Assembly: GCA_964521255.1 (NCBI GenBank) | Contig: CAZFRM010000011.1 | Location: forward strand, 94,039 to 158,038 | Length of the DNA: 64,000 nucleotides | Reading direction: 5' to 3' | Source: ZC4RG29 sp964521255 | GTDB taxonomy: Bacteria; Bacteroidota; Bacteroidia; Cytophagales; Cyclobacteriaceae | Shown: positions 1 to 9,508 of the stretch, piece after piece | Numbering within the stretch: the first letter of the stretch is position 1 | How the letters are laid out: the number at the start of each line of letters is the position of its first letter | Made by a program: the position numbers and the translations under genes | Notes under the pieces: model-generated | Database searches by the model: none | What the model was told of the DNA's origin: nothing | What the model saw: only the letters and a program-made list of their open reading frames with translations

Positions 1-66
1 AACGAGCTGTTCCCTGAAATGCATCAGTAGTTTAATAAAGATCACTTCTTAAAAACAAAAAAGATT

Positions 67-1320
67 ATGGCAACCAACCTACTTGACTCGGTGAAAGGAC
101 TTTTCACCAACGACTTGGTAAGCAGAGCTTCATCTGCTTTAGGGGAATCGGAAGGCGCTGTGCAAAAAGCGCTGAGTGGAGTTATTCCGTCTGTACTGGC
201 AGGAACATTAAACAAAGCCGGCGAGGAAGGAAGCAGTGTGTTCAACTTAGCCATGGAAGCGGCTAACGCTGGCGTTCTTGGTAATCTGGGAAGTCTTTTG
301 GGAAAAAGTGGAGGTGCTGGCGGAACTGATCTTTCAAGTCTTATGGGAATGGCCGGCAGTATCTTTGGTAACAAACAAAATAATATTTCCAGATTGATCT
401 CAGGATTTTCCGGTGTGAAAGAGTCATCAGCAAACTCGCTTATTAGTATGGCGGCACCTGTGGTTTTAGGAATGCTGGGTAAACATGCTAAAGACAATAG
501 CCTCAACCCTTCTGACTTTCTGTCTTTTTTAAATAATCAGAAGAGCTCTATTCTAAGTGCCCTCCCATCGGGATTGAATCTTGCGGGTGCATTGGGACTT
601 AGTAATCTTACGGATATTGGTGGTAAGCTTACACGATTAGTAAGTGGTTCAACAGAGACGGTGAAGGAATATGCGAGCAAAGTCGAGGAACCGGTTCGAA
701 GTGGCAGCCGGTGGTTGTGGCCAGCCGCAGCAGCGATAGCAGCGCTGCTTTTGGCTGTATACTTTATTCGTTCCGGATCAGCGCAACGAGTTGCTGATCA
801 GGCACAGAATCTTGTTCCACCCAGAGCTGCTGCAACTGACGTAACTGCACCCGTTAAGGAATTTTTCAAAGTAAAGTTGTCGAATGGTATAATACTGGAT
901 GCGTATAAAGGTGGTGTTGAAGACAAACTTGTGAATTGCCTTAATGACCAGAATTGTACTGCTGGTAAGAACCAATGGTTCGACTTTGATAATGTGAATT
1001 TTGAAATGGGAAGTGCAAGCATTACATCGGAAAGTCAAAAGCAAATCAACAATATTGTTGCAGTTCTTAATGCTTATCCATCAGCCAAAATTAAGATCGG
1101 AGGTTATACTGACCGTACCGGTGATGAAGACGCAAATAAAAGATTAAGCCAGGATCGTGCTGATGCTGTGGTAGCTGCCCTGAAAGCAAGCGGAGCCAAT
1201 CCCAGTCAGGTCATCGATGCAGAAGGGTATGGTTCTGAGCTTGCCACCGTTTCTGCAAGTGCTTCGGATGCGATGAGAGCAAAGGACAGAAGAATTTCTA
1301 TTCAGCTCAATGCCAAATAA
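67..1320 (+). CDS. OmpA-family protein with N-terminal DUF937 region
   Basis: A 417-residue envelope protein. Residues 1 to about 200 are a low-complexity, Ser/Gly/Ala/Leu-rich helical region of the DUF937 type. One hydrophobic segment follows at about 216-235 (WLWPAAAAIAALLLAVYFI). An OmpA C-terminal domain occupies about 305-417 and shows the conserved GGYTDRTGDEDANKRLSQDR motif and the DRRISI ending, whose Asp and Arg bind diaminopimelate in peptidoglycan in this family. No cleavable signal is seen, so the single helix probably anchors it with the OmpA domain in the periplasm. The gene stands alone and ends in a clear terminator. The OmpA assignment is firm. The role of the DUF937 part is unknown. 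Confidence 0.9.
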   Translation: MATNLLDSVKGLFTNDLVSRASSALGESEGAVQKALSGVIPSVLAGTLNKAGEEGSSVFNLAMEAANAGVLGNLGSLLGKSGGAGGTDLSSLMGMAGSIFGNKQNNISRLISGFSGVKESSANSLISMAAPVVLGMLGKHAKDNSLNPSDFLSFLNNQKSSILSALPSGLNLAGALGLSNLTDIGGKLTRLVSGSTETVKEYASKVEEPVRSGSRWLWPAAAAIAALLLAVYFIRSGSAQRVADQAQNLVPPRAAATDVTAPVKEFFKVKLSNGIILDAYKGGVEDKLVNCLNDQNCTAGKNQWFDFDNVNFEMGSASITSESQKQINNIVAVLNAYPSAKIKIGGYTDRTGDEDANKRLSQDRADAVVAALKASGANPSQVIDAEGYGSELATVSASASDAMRAKDRRISIQLNAK

Positions 1321-1350
1321 TTTGGTTGGTTTTTAGTCGCTATGGGTAAC

Positions 1351-1384
1351 AGGCCGCGTCAAATGTTGAAGCGGCCTTTTTTTA
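1351..1384 (+). terminator. Rho-independent terminator after the OmpA-family gene
   Basis: A 7-bp GC stem (AGGCCGC / GCGGCCT) with a loop of about 13 bases is followed directly by a run of T. It starts 31 bases after the stop codon. Confidence 0.8.
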
Positions 1385-1488
1385 TTTGCTAAGTCCCAAC
1401 TCAGAAACAACCTTCCGAATTGATTTTAATGTAGAAGTTGACAATTCAATGTTATTGCTTTTCCTCAAATCTTGAGCTTGGACATACG

Positions 1489-1587
1489 TTTCCCGCAGAA
1501 ATCGCAGATTGAAATGCCGCAGAAAAAGTCGCAGATAAATCTTCAGCGTAAATCTGCGTGCATTCGATCAGCGAATTCTGCGGGAAA
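1489..1587. repeat. Intergenic palindromic element, CGCAGA family (copy 1)
   Basis: The element opens with TTTCCCGCAGAA (1489-1500) and closes with its exact reverse complement TTCTGCGGGAAA (1576-1587). The interior contains repeated CGCAGA / TCTGCG blocks. A related element with the same opening lies at 20338-20437. It fills most of the 517-base gap between the OmpA gene and the rhamnosidase gene. No coding potential is seen. Confidence 0.75.
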
Positions 1588-1837
1588 AGAGTGGAATTGA
1601 CTTTTTCAGCAGACCCTAACTAACCTATCATTTGATCATGGGCATAGGCATATTACCGATTGAATATTTTCAACAACTGATGTGGTGACAGTGTGTATCT
1701 TTAACATACTTCTTTACAGGATGGAGCAAGATAGTTAAAGAAGGAATAGTCAGATATTTGATTTCATTTGAAATGGAAAATATTATCTGCTTAAAAGTGG
1801 ATTGAATAACCTTCAACTATAACCTCAAACTTTTATC

Positions 1838-4582
1838 ATGAATTTAAAATTTCTATACACACTCGCGTTTGTTTTTATTTTACTGAGTATAACAGTTAGC
1901 GCTCAGGTCAAGGTACAGAACCTGCTGACGGAAAATCAATCAAATCCCATAGGACTTGATATAACCAATCCGCGCTTCTCCTGGCAATTGATATCGGAAA
2001 AGAGAAACGTAATGCAGTCCGCTTATGAAATCAGGGTGGGAAAAAATATTTCCGTTACCAAGGGACAAGAGCTGGTATGGAACACAGGAAAGATCAACTC
2101 GGATGCATCCGTACACATCCCCTATGCTGGAAGTAATCTTGAATCGGGCACGCGATACTTTTGGCAAGTGAGAGTTTGGGATAATCTTGGCAAGGCATCT
2201 GCATGGAGTTCACCCGCATTTTGGCAAACTGCTTTTTTGCAACCATCTGACTGGAAGGCACAATGGATTCAACCGGGATTTGATGAAGATACCGTGATGC
2301 GGAAAAGCCCGATGTTTCGTAAGCAGTTTAGCGCTGCTAAAAAAATTCAATCCGCTACAGTTTACATAACCTCTCATGGAATTTACGAAGCGCATATAAA
2401 CGGACAACGGGTGGGTGATGATTATTTAACGCCAGGATGGACAAGCTACCACAAGCGACTGCAATACCAGGTGTATGACGTAACGAACTTGTTGCAGACA
2501 GGCAACAATGCCGTTGGGGTTACATTGGGAAGCGGCTGGTATAGAGGATACATTGGATTTCAGGGTCAAAAGAATTTTTATGGAAATGATGTTTCACTTT
2601 TATTCCAAATGGAAATCACGTATGCTGATGGTACTAAGGAAACTGTTGTGTCTGACGGAAGTTGGAAATCATCAACGGGTGCAATACAGGATTCTGAAAT
2701 TTACAATGGCGAGATCATTGATGCACGATTGGATAAAAAAGGATGGAATCGTGTAGGCTATAACGATTCAGACTGGAATGCAGTTAAGGTACAGGACTTC
2801 CCTAAAGATCACCTGATCGCAACCTACAACGAACCGATCAGGAAAAAAGAAACGTTTGTACCCAAAACCATCTTCACTACTCCGAAGGGCGAAAAAGTTA
2901 TTGACTTCGGACAGAACCTTGTTGGTTGGGTTGTGGTCAAAGTTAAAGGTAATGCCGGTGATAAGATTGTTGTGTCACACGCTGAAGTTTTGGATAAGCA
3001 CGGCAATTTCTATTTAGATAATTTGCGTGCGGCGAAATCAGAAGGTGTTTATATTTTAAGTGGCAATGGTGAAGAAGTGTTTGAGCCGCATTTCACTTTT
3101 CATGGATTTCGTTATATAAAAGTGGAAGGCTATCCCGGTGAACTCAAGCCGGAAAATTTTACTGCTGTTGCTTTGTATTCAGATATGAAAACTACCGGGA
3201 GTTTTACGACATCCAATAAACTTATCAATCAATTACAACATAACATACAATGGGGACAAAAAGGAAACTTCCTGGATGTACCTACTGACTGCCCACAACG
3301 TGATGAACGCTTGGGCTGGACAGGCGATGCGCAGGCTTTCTCCAGAACCGCAGCTTTCAACATGGGTGTAAATAGTTTCTTTAGCAAGTGGCTTAAAGAT
3401 CTTGAAGCAGACCAGATAAATGGCAGTGTACCTTTTGTTATCCCTAACGTATTAGGTGAACAAGCTTCTGGTTCTGCGGGATGGGCCGATGCCGCCACAA
3501 TTATTCCCTGGAACATGTACCTCGCCTATGGCGATAGAAAATTACTGGCCGATCAATATGCAAGCATGAAAGCATGGGTTGGTTTCATGGAAAAGAACAG
3601 CACCAATCATCTTTGGAATAAAGGATTTCATTTTGGCGATTGGCTCTTCTACCGCCCCTTTGATGATAATGATGGAAGGTCTGCTGTTACGGATAAATAT
3701 CTGATTGCTCAATGCTTTTATGCGCACTCCACTCAACTGGTAATAAACGCCGCCAAAGTTTTAGGTAAGACGGAAGATGTTGCAACGTATACTGCATTGC
3801 TAAAGAATACCAAGGATGCTTTTCTGAAAGAATATGTAACAGGTGGCGGACGACTTATTTCTAGTACACAGACAGCCTATGTGCTGGCGTTAAATTTTGA
3901 TATGTTGCCGGAAGAATCCAGGGCTAAGGCCGCTGAACGCCTTGTTGAAAATGTAAAGGCTTATGACAATCATTTAACAACTGGTTTTTTAGGAACGCCA
4001 TACCTATGCCATGTACTCAGTCGCTTTGGTTACACTGATGTGGCTTACAAATTGTTACTTCAGGAAACTTATCCCTCATGGCTCTATCCCGTTAAGATGG
4101 GGGCCACTACAATTTGGGAACGCTGGGATGGCATTAAACCTGACAGTACGTTTCAAACACCGGGCATGAATTCTTTCAATCACTATGCATATGGGGCTAT
4201 TGGTGATTGGATGTACCGTGTGGTTGCAGGAATTGATACGTATGAAGATGGCGTGGGCTACAAGCATATAATGATAAAACCAAATCCCGGTGGCGGATTT
4301 ACTAATGTTAACGCTGATTTAATAACTTACTATGGATTGGTAAGCTCCCGCTGGAAGGTTGAAAATGGAAAATTTCTTTTGCATGTTTTTGTCCCGCCAA
4401 ATACAACAGCACGGGTTTTTATACCCGCGTCATCAGTGAATGATATAAGTGAAAGTGGAAAAGCTTTAACGTCCGTTAAGGAAATAAAAGTAGCAGGAAC
4501 TGAAAGTGATTATGTGATGATTGATGTCGGGTCAGGAAATTATCAGTTTAGCGTTAGCAATTTTGGTAACGCTCCTGACTGA
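1838..4582 (+). CDS. GH78 alpha-L-rhamnosidase, secreted
   Basis: A 914-residue glycoside hydrolase that removes terminal alpha-L-rhamnose from glycans, pectin fragments or glycosides. A signal peptide (about residues 1-22, ending SAQ) sends it out of the cytoplasm. The N-terminal part carries beta-sandwich domains of the bacterial rhamnosidase type (VxNLLTENQSNPIGLD, then a lectin-like domain with LGSGWYRG). The (alpha/alpha)6 catalytic domain starts near residue 450. The family's acidic cluster is visible as DCPQRDERLGWTGD at 484-497 (D489, E490 and D497 are the likely catalytic positions). The length is normal for GH78. It is not in an operon with a SusCD pair and is followed by a bidirectional terminator. 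Start: first ATG with a good signal sequence. Confidence 0.93.
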   Translation: MNLKFLYTLAFVFILLSITVSAQVKVQNLLTENQSNPIGLDITNPRFSWQLISEKRNVMQSAYEIRVGKNISVTKGQELVWNTGKINSDASVHIPYAGSNLESGTRYFWQVRVWDNLGKASAWSSPAFWQTAFLQPSDWKAQWIQPGFDEDTVMRKSPMFRKQFSAAKKIQSATVYITSHGIYEAHINGQRVGDDYLTPGWTSYHKRLQYQVYDVTNLLQTGNNAVGVTLGSGWYRGYIGFQGQKNFYGNDVSLLFQMEITYADGTKETVVSDGSWKSSTGAIQDSEIYNGEIIDARLDKKGWNRVGYNDSDWNAVKVQDFPKDHLIATYNEPIRKKETFVPKTIFTTPKGEKVIDFGQNLVGWVVVKVKGNAGDKIVVSHAEVLDKHGNFYLDNLRAAKSEGVYILSGNGEEVFEPHFTFHGFRYIKVEGYPGELKPENFTAVALYSDMKTTGSFTTSNKLINQLQHNIQWGQKGNFLDVPTDCPQRDERLGWTGDAQAFSRTAAFNMGVNSFFSKWLKDLEADQINGSVPFVIPNVLGEQASGSAGWADAATIIPWNMYLAYGDRKLLADQYASMKAWVGFMEKNSTNHLWNKGFHFGDWLFYRPFDDNDGRSAVTDKYLIAQCFYAHSTQLVINAAKVLGKTEDVATYTALLKNTKDAFLKEYVTGGGRLISSTQTAYVLALNFDMLPEESRAKAAERLVENVKAYDNHLTTGFLGTPYLCHVLSRFGYTDVAYKLLLQETYPSWLYPVKMGATTIWERWDGIKPDSTFQTPGMNSFNHYAYGAIGDWMYRVVAGIDTYEDGVGYKHIMIKPNPGGGFTNVNADLITYYGLVSSRWKVENGKFLLHVFVPPNTTARVFIPASSVNDISESGKALTSVKEIKVAGTESDYVMIDVGSGNYQFSVSNFGNAPD

Positions 4583-4599
4583 AATGCAACAGCTATATA

Positions 4600-4637
4600 A
4601 AATGAAAGAGGATCCTAAAAAGGATCCTCTTTCATTT
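4600..4637. terminator. Bidirectional terminator between converging genes
   Basis: A perfect 17-bp inverted repeat with an AAAA loop (arm ending GAAAGAGGATCCT) lies between the converging rhamnosidase and lipoprotein genes. A-rich and T-rich ends on the two sides let it work in both directions. Confidence 0.8.
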
Positions 4638-4654
4638 ACGTTAATACCTTTAGA

Positions 4655-5137
4655 TTATTGTTTGGTGAATACAAATTCCCAATTACCTTCCACTTCGCCA
4701 ACTCTTCCACCTGCATATCCCGCACCGGTGAAAGTAAAACTCATGGACAATTGCGAGCCATTTTGTTGATAACTAATGGAAAGTGGAGGGTTTTCAACTA
4801 ATCTAAGAATAGTAGTTTCCGGGTTGTCACCAAATCTCCAGGTTCCAGTGGCTGGCCAGGGACTGGGATTGGGCCTTGATCCTGAGACACTGAAATTATA
4901 AGTGGGATTAGTGCTATTGCTGTATGTTCCGGAAAGATTTAAAACAAAATTCGTAAAGTCAGATGAACGGTCCGTACCATCCAATTCTACTGATGACATG
5001 GCCCAATTTCCTTTCAATTTCTCCAATTGAACTTCCTCAACTGACTTTTCATCACTGCTTCCGCTATCACAGTTCATTAAAAGAGTTGCTGCGCTGGCCA
5101 CAACGATTAAAGAGAGAATTCTACCTAATGATTTCAT
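4655..5137 (-). CDS. Small lipoprotein, lipocalin-like
   Basis: A 160-residue protein. It has a lipoprotein signal with the lipid-attachment cysteine in LLMNCDSG (residue 23), followed by an acidic linker. The remainder is beta-rich and opens with a LxGNWAMSSVELDG motif, typical of the lipocalin-like lipoproteins common in Bacteroidota. It probably sits in the outer membrane. No ligand or function can be read from the sequence. It is monocistronic and shares the bidirectional terminator with the rhamnosidase gene. Confidence 0.75.
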   Translation of the reverse strand: MKSLGRILSLIVVASAATLLMNCDSGSSDEKSVEEVQLEKLKGNWAMSSVELDGTDRSSDFTNFVLNLSGTYSNSTNPTYNFSVSGSRPNPSPWPATGTWRFGDNPETTILRLVENPPLSISYQQNGSQLSMSFTFTGAGYAGGRVGEVEGNWEFVFTKQ

Positions 5138-5312
5138 TATTAAAAAGATTATTTGTCACCAATTTGCTACTAAAAATCCAAAATTCAAATTTTCACTCTG
5201 GTAAGAGGTGTTTCATAGCGAAAATCAAAGGTTTAATGCCGTCTGAAAATCATTGGTAACCTGATTTTCCTCTTACCTCGTCCTTTGTACCCCGCACCTC
5301 TTGCTCTCCACC

Positions 5313-5936
5313 TTACTTAAATGTCATTATATCTACCTTAACAGCATTCTGCGGATATTCTGCGGGTTGATTTGAGGCTATGAAAATCATGCAATCTTTT
5401 GGAAGCTCATCAAGCTGGTTAAGATACCAGTCAAAGGCATTGCGGTCCAGGTTAGTACCCGGTTCATCGAGAAAAACAGCATCAGCCTCAGTGAAGATGG
5501 CAAGGGCAAGCTTAAGCCGCTGTTTCATGCCACTTGAAAAATTTGCGATGTATTTATCACGGGCATCATACAGGTACATCTTTTTCATCACCTCGTCAAT
5601 GGAAAGATCGTTTCGACTCTTCTTCATTTTAAAATGAAAGCGTACTTGTTCAGTCAAGGTAAATTCATCAATCAGATCCATGTATGGGGTGGCAATGGTA
5701 ACGTGACGGAAGACTGATTCTATTTCGAGTTCCTGTTGATTGTTTGAATAACGGAGCGTGCCCATTGTCGGTGGCATTTGCCCCCAAAGAATTTGCATAA
5801 GAGTAGATTTCCCAGAACCGTTAGGGCCTACAATTGCATAGGTTTTTCCTTTTTCAAATGTATATGACAAGTTGCGGAAGATCCATTCGCGGTTAAAGCG
5901 CTTTCCTAAATTTTCTGTGGTGATGCTGAAAGACAA
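5313..5936 (-). CDS. ABC transporter ATP-binding protein
   Basis: A 207-residue single nucleotide-binding domain. Walker A is GPNGSGKST (about residues 38-46), the signature is FSSGMKQRLKLALA, and Walker B is ADAVFLDEPGTNLD. The ATPase is of the CcmA/heme-exporter-like short type. No permease gene is adjacent, so its membrane partner is either elsewhere or the protein has another role. It lies downstream of lpxA on the same strand but is separated from it by a 100-base palindromic element, so cotranscription is uncertain. Confidence 0.85.
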   Translation of the reverse strand: MSFSITTENLGKRFNREWIFRNLSYTFEKGKTYAIVGPNGSGKSTLMQILWGQMPPTMGTLRYSNNQQELEIESVFRHVTIATPYMDLIDEFTLTEQVRFHFKMKKSRNDLSIDEVMKKMYLYDARDKYIANFSSGMKQRLKLALAIFTEADAVFLDEPGTNLDRNAFDWYLNQLDELPKDCMIFIASNQPAEYPQNAVKVDIMTFK

Positions 5937-5983
5937 TATTGAATGATTGAATAGATGAATGAGTGAATAAAACTTTTCGTTTA

Positions 5984-6083
5984 CTGATCAATGGCGTTTA
6001 GTTAAGCTTTATTTTTATTTGGCCTCACCCTACCTCTCCGAAGGAGAGGAGTTTATGGAGCTTAACTAAACGCCATTGATCAG
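5984..6083. repeat. Palindromic element with perfect 25-bp inverted ends
   Basis: Bases 5984-6008 are the exact reverse complement of 6059-6083 (left arm begins CTGATCAATGGCG). The 50-base centre contains a second hairpin, CCTCTCC-GAA-GGAGAGG (6033-6049). It lies between the stop of lpxA and the start of the ABC ATPase gene. No ORF is present. It could act as a strong hairpin in the RNA or be a small non-autonomous mobile element. Confidence 0.8.
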
Positions 6084-6118
6084 CTAATCAGCACATCCGC
6101 TAATTGGCTAATCGATAA

Positions 6119-6907
6119 TTAATCACTTTTTCCGTAACCCTTCATTATTCCGCGTTCAGAATTGCGGATAAAATTCATAATGTAATCCCGCTCTTCTGTT
6201 TTTGTGACCTGAGATTCTACTTCTTCAATGGCTTTGCTATTATTCAGCCCTTTCAAAAATATGTAACGGTAAATTTCCTGTATCTCATTTATCTTTTCTG
6301 AAGAGAAGCCTCGCCTTCTCAATCCAACGGAGTTGATACCGGCATACGTGAGTGGCTCCCGTGCTGCTTTAACAAAGGGAGGAACATCTTTCCGCACCAG
6401 TGACCCACCGGATATCATAACGTGTGCACCGATTTTAACAAACTGATGCAAAGCGCTTGCTCCGCCAATGATGGCCCAATCGTCTACTTCTACATGGCCG
6501 GCAAGCTGAACCGTGTTAACTAAAATGCAATGATTACCGATAATGCAATCATGGGCTACGTGTACATAGGCCATCAGCAGGCAGTTTTTACCAATAACCG
6601 TTTTAAACTTATCTGTTGTGCCACAACTTACCGTTACACATTCGCGTATCACCGTGTTATCACCAATGTAGGTCTCTGTTTTTTCACCGGCGTATTTGAG
6701 ATCTTGTGGGATGGATGAAATAGAAGCGCCTGGAAATATTTTAACATTCTTCCCCAAACGTGCACCATTCCATATAATAGCGCCTGGCCCAATCCAGGAT
6801 CCATCATCAATTACCACGTCTTTCTGAATTGTGGCAAATGGTTCAATGATTACATTCTTACCAATTTTTGCTTCAGGATGAACGTTAGCTAAGTGATATT
6901 GGCTCAT
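6119..6907 (-). CDS. lpxA: Acyl-ACP--UDP-N-acetylglucosamine O-acyltransferase LpxA
   Basis: A 262-residue cytoplasmic enzyme for the first step of lipid A synthesis: transfer of a 3-hydroxyacyl chain from ACP to the 3-OH of UDP-GlcNAc. The N-terminal two thirds are hexapeptide repeats of the left-handed beta-helix fold, with the family motif around AHDCIIGNHCILVN holding the catalytic His. The C-terminal helical part (about 195-262) matches the normal length. The gene starts 7 bases after the lpxC/fabZ stop and is the last lpx gene of the operon. Confidence 0.96.
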   Translation of the reverse strand: MSQYHLANVHPEAKIGKNVIIEPFATIQKDVVIDDGSWIGPGAIIWNGARLGKNVKIFPGASISSIPQDLKYAGEKTETYIGDNTVIRECVTVSCGTTDKFKTVIGKNCLLMAYVHVAHDCIIGNHCILVNTVQLAGHVEVDDWAIIGGASALHQFVKIGAHVMISGGSLVRKDVPPFVKAAREPLTYAGINSVGLRRRGFSSEKINEIQEIYRYIFLKGLNNSKAIEEVESQVTKTEERDYIMNFIRNSERGIMKGYGKSD

Positions 6908-6914
6908 GAATTTA

Positions 6915-8309
6915 TTAGTCTTTACGAACGATGCTGGCTGTCATAGTGCCTTCACAAACCATGGTATTGCCTACGAAACCCCGGCCATACATTTTGGCGA
7001 TTCCCCGTTTGATGGGAACAATCAGGTCGCATTGTATTACAAGCGTATCACCAGGAAGAACCATTTTTCTGAATCGCATATTTTCTATGCCCAGGAAATA
7101 AGTCCAATAATTTTCCGGATCGGGAACAGTGCTCAGCACAAGTATGCCTCCGATTTGAGCCATCGCTTCAATCTGCATAACGCCAGGCATCACAGGATTT
7201 CCCGGAAAGTGACCCTGGAAGAAGGGTTCGTTTACCGTTACATTCTTTACGCCGGCTACGCTTTCGTTATCGAGGTAAATGATCTTATCGATCATCAGGA
7301 AAGGATAGCGGTGCTTTAGAATGGATGATATTTTGTTAATATCCATTACAGGAGGAAGGCTCGGATTATATTTTGGTCTTCCCTTTTTGTCCGCTTCCTG
7401 CATAGCTTTCTTCAGCTTTTTGGCGAAAGCTACATTAGCAGCGTGGCCAGGTCTTGCGGCCAGCACCTGTGCTTTTAACGGACGGCCTGACAGCGCAAGG
7501 TCGCCTACAATGTCGAGGAGTTTATGGCGCGCAGGTTCATTTTTATACCGTAGTTCAATGTTGTTTAAGATGCCTTCCTGCTTTACCGCTACCTTGGGTT
7601 TTCCCAGCATCTTGGCAATATTCTCTAATTCATTATCCTGAACGATGCGATCAACAATAACAATAGCATTGTTGAGGTCGCCTCCTTTGATGAGGTTATT
7701 CTTGTAGAGCATTTCCAACTCATGTAGGAAACAGAAAGTACGGCATGATGCTATTTCTTTTTCAAATTGACGAATATCTGTAATTGAGGCATGTTGACTG
7801 CCCAGCACCGGAGAATTGTAATCAATCATTACGGTAACCCGGTAATCATCCAGCGGTAGTGCGGCGATCTCTACATTTCTTGCTGCCTCACGGTAGAACA
7901 ATGGTTCTTGTACTTCAAAGAAATCACGTATGGCATTTTGCTCTTCTGTACCGGCCGCTTTAAGCACCTCAACAAATTCAATGGAGCTTCCATCCATAAT
8001 AGGACATTCGGGACCATCCAATTGAATTAATACATTATCAATTTCAAGTCCCACCAATGCAGCGAGCGTATGTTCAATGGTGCTGACGCGCGCACCACTT
8101 TGTTCAATGGTTGTACCCCGCGACACATCTACAACGTTATCACAATCGGCATCTATTATGGGCGATCCCGGCAAATCAACACGTTGAAATTTAATTCCGT
8201 GATTGGGCTTGGCGGGTACAAAGGTCATGTTGGTCTGTACGCCGGTATGGAGACCCACACCAGAAAGGGTTACAGACTTCTGAATAGTTTGTTGCTTGAT
8301 ATTTAACAT
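6915..8309 (-). CDS. lpxC/fabZ: Bifunctional UDP-3-O-acyl-GlcNAc deacetylase / 3-hydroxyacyl-ACP dehydratase (LpxC-FabZ fusion)
   Basis: A 464-residue fusion. Residues 1 to about 300 are LpxC, the zinc deacetylase committing to lipid A synthesis; the metal-site motifs STIEHTLAAL and ARHKLLDIVGD and the catalytic ARPGHAAN are present. After a short linker, residues about 320-464 are FabZ, with the hot-dog-fold motif QGHFPGNPVMPG and the catalytic Glu in MQIEAMAQ. This fusion is characteristic of Bacteroidota. The ATG at 8309 is preferred over an in-frame TTG four codons upstream because MLNIKQQTIQK matches the usual LpxC N-terminus. It lies between lpxD and lpxA on the same strand. Confidence 0.96.
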   Translation of the reverse strand: MLNIKQQTIQKSVTLSGVGLHTGVQTNMTFVPAKPNHGIKFQRVDLPGSPIIDADCDNVVDVSRGTTIEQSGARVSTIEHTLAALVGLEIDNVLIQLDGPECPIMDGSSIEFVEVLKAAGTEEQNAIRDFFEVQEPLFYREAARNVEIAALPLDDYRVTVMIDYNSPVLGSQHASITDIRQFEKEIASCRTFCFLHELEMLYKNNLIKGGDLNNAIVIVDRIVQDNELENIAKMLGKPKVAVKQEGILNNIELRYKNEPARHKLLDIVGDLALSGRPLKAQVLAARPGHAANVAFAKKLKKAMQEADKKGRPKYNPSLPPVMDINKISSILKHRYPFLMIDKIIYLDNESVAGVKNVTVNEPFFQGHFPGNPVMPGVMQIEAMAQIGGILVLSTVPDPENYWTYFLGIENMRFRKMVLPGDTLVIQCDLIVPIKRGIAKMYGRGFVGNTMVCEGTMTASIVRKD

Positions 8310-8395
8310 TTTTCCCTGCAAAAGTGCGCAAATTTAACCCCAATTATCGGGAATAACCAATTTTTGACTTTCTCTTGCAGAGGAGTATGAGATAG

Positions 8396-9445
8396 CTATG
8401 AATGATTGGCCAGCTCTTTGAATTTAACTTCCAACTCTTTCAGACGATTGTTTATATCCGGGAGTTTCTTGAAAACAGCGTAGGAACGGAAATATTCTTT
8501 TACGTCGAAAACCGGAGATCCAAGCAGGCGTTGCCCTTCTTTAACCACTGATTTGCCAATGCCAGCTTGTGCGCCAATGCTCGTGTTGTTGGCGACAACA
8601 AGATGACCGGCAATTCCTACCTGGCCTGCGAGCATACAATTTTCACCAATTTTTGCCGAGCCTGATACACCGGTTTGGGCGGCAATCACGGTATTCTTTC
8701 CAATTTCAACATTGTGAGCGATCTGAATGAGGTTATCCAGTTTTACACCATTATGAATGATCGTCGCGTCGCCAAAGAACGTGGCGCAGTCAATGACTGT
8801 ATTCGCGCCAATGGCTACGTTGTCTTCAATAATTACCTTGCCGAGCTGAGGAATAGTTTTGTATGTTCCATCTTCCTGGGGGGCAAAGCCGAAGCCGTCA
8901 CTGCCAATTACCGTTCCGGAATGTATTACACAGTTGTTCCCGATGATTGTATCCGCATAAACCTTTACACCAGGATGCAAGATGGAATTGTTGCCGATGG
9001 TCACATTGTCACCGATGTATGCGTGCGGATAGATCTTTACGTTATCTCCGACTTTAACATTATTACCAATATAAGAGAAAGCTCCCCGGTAAATGTTTGA
9101 TCCTACGGTTGAGTCTTTTCCTAAATAACAAGGATCTTCAATGCCTGCTTTTTGGAAGCTTATCAACTTGTGGTATTCTTCTAAAAGCAGCGTGAAGCTG
9201 ACGTAAGGATCTTCCACTAATATGAGTGTAGACTTGATTTCTTTTTTTGGCGTAAAATCCTTTTTGACAATTACTGCCGTCGCTTCCGTTGTATATATAA
9301 ATTGCTCATAACGGGGATTGGAAAGAAACGCTATCTGACCTTTTTTTGCTTCCTGGATTTTGGCCAGCATGTTTATCTTTTCGTTGCCATTACCACTCAC
9401 TTCTCCTCCCAGCATGCCGGCAATTTGGTTAACAGTAAATTCCAT
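8396..9445 (-). CDS. lpxD: UDP-3-O-(3-hydroxyacyl)glucosamine N-acyltransferase LpxD
   Basis: About 349 residues. LpxD adds the second 3-hydroxyacyl chain, to the amino group, after LpxC. The N-terminal uridine-binding domain (about 1-100, with KKGQIAFLSNPRYEQF) precedes a long left-handed beta-helix of hexapeptide repeats (about 105-320) and a C-terminal helix. The catalytic His is in the IAHNVEIGKNTVIAAQ segment. The ATG giving MEFTVNQIAG is preferred to an upstream TTG that would add 12 unusual residues. The gene lies 63 bases after the HD-domain gene and 86 bases before lpxC/fabZ, so all four are probably one operon. Confidence 0.95.
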   Translation of the reverse strand: MEFTVNQIAGMLGGEVSGNGNEKINMLAKIQEAKKGQIAFLSNPRYEQFIYTTEATAVIVKKDFTPKKEIKSTLILVEDPYVSFTLLLEEYHKLISFQKAGIEDPCYLGKDSTVGSNIYRGAFSYIGNNVKVGDNVKIYPHAYIGDNVTIGNNSILHPGVKVYADTIIGNNCVIHSGTVIGSDGFGFAPQEDGTYKTIPQLGKVIIEDNVAIGANTVIDCATFFGDATIIHNGVKLDNLIQIAHNVEIGKNTVIAAQTGVSGSAKIGENCMLAGQVGIAGHLVVANNTSIGAQAGIGKSVVKEGQRLLGSPVFDVKEYFRSYAVFKKLPDINNRLKELEVKFKELANHS

Positions 9446-9508
9446 AGTGTAATTGGGATTAGACACTGGCATTAACTGCAATACCTTAACGATGCCGGGG
9501 GTGCCTTT

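Noticed and set aside
42..506. Long minus-strand frame opposite the OmpA-family gene
   Set aside because: Shadow of a real gene; no domain and low-complexity sequence.
7321..7641. Plus-strand frame opposite lpxC/fabZ
   Set aside because: Antisense shadow of a strongly conserved gene.
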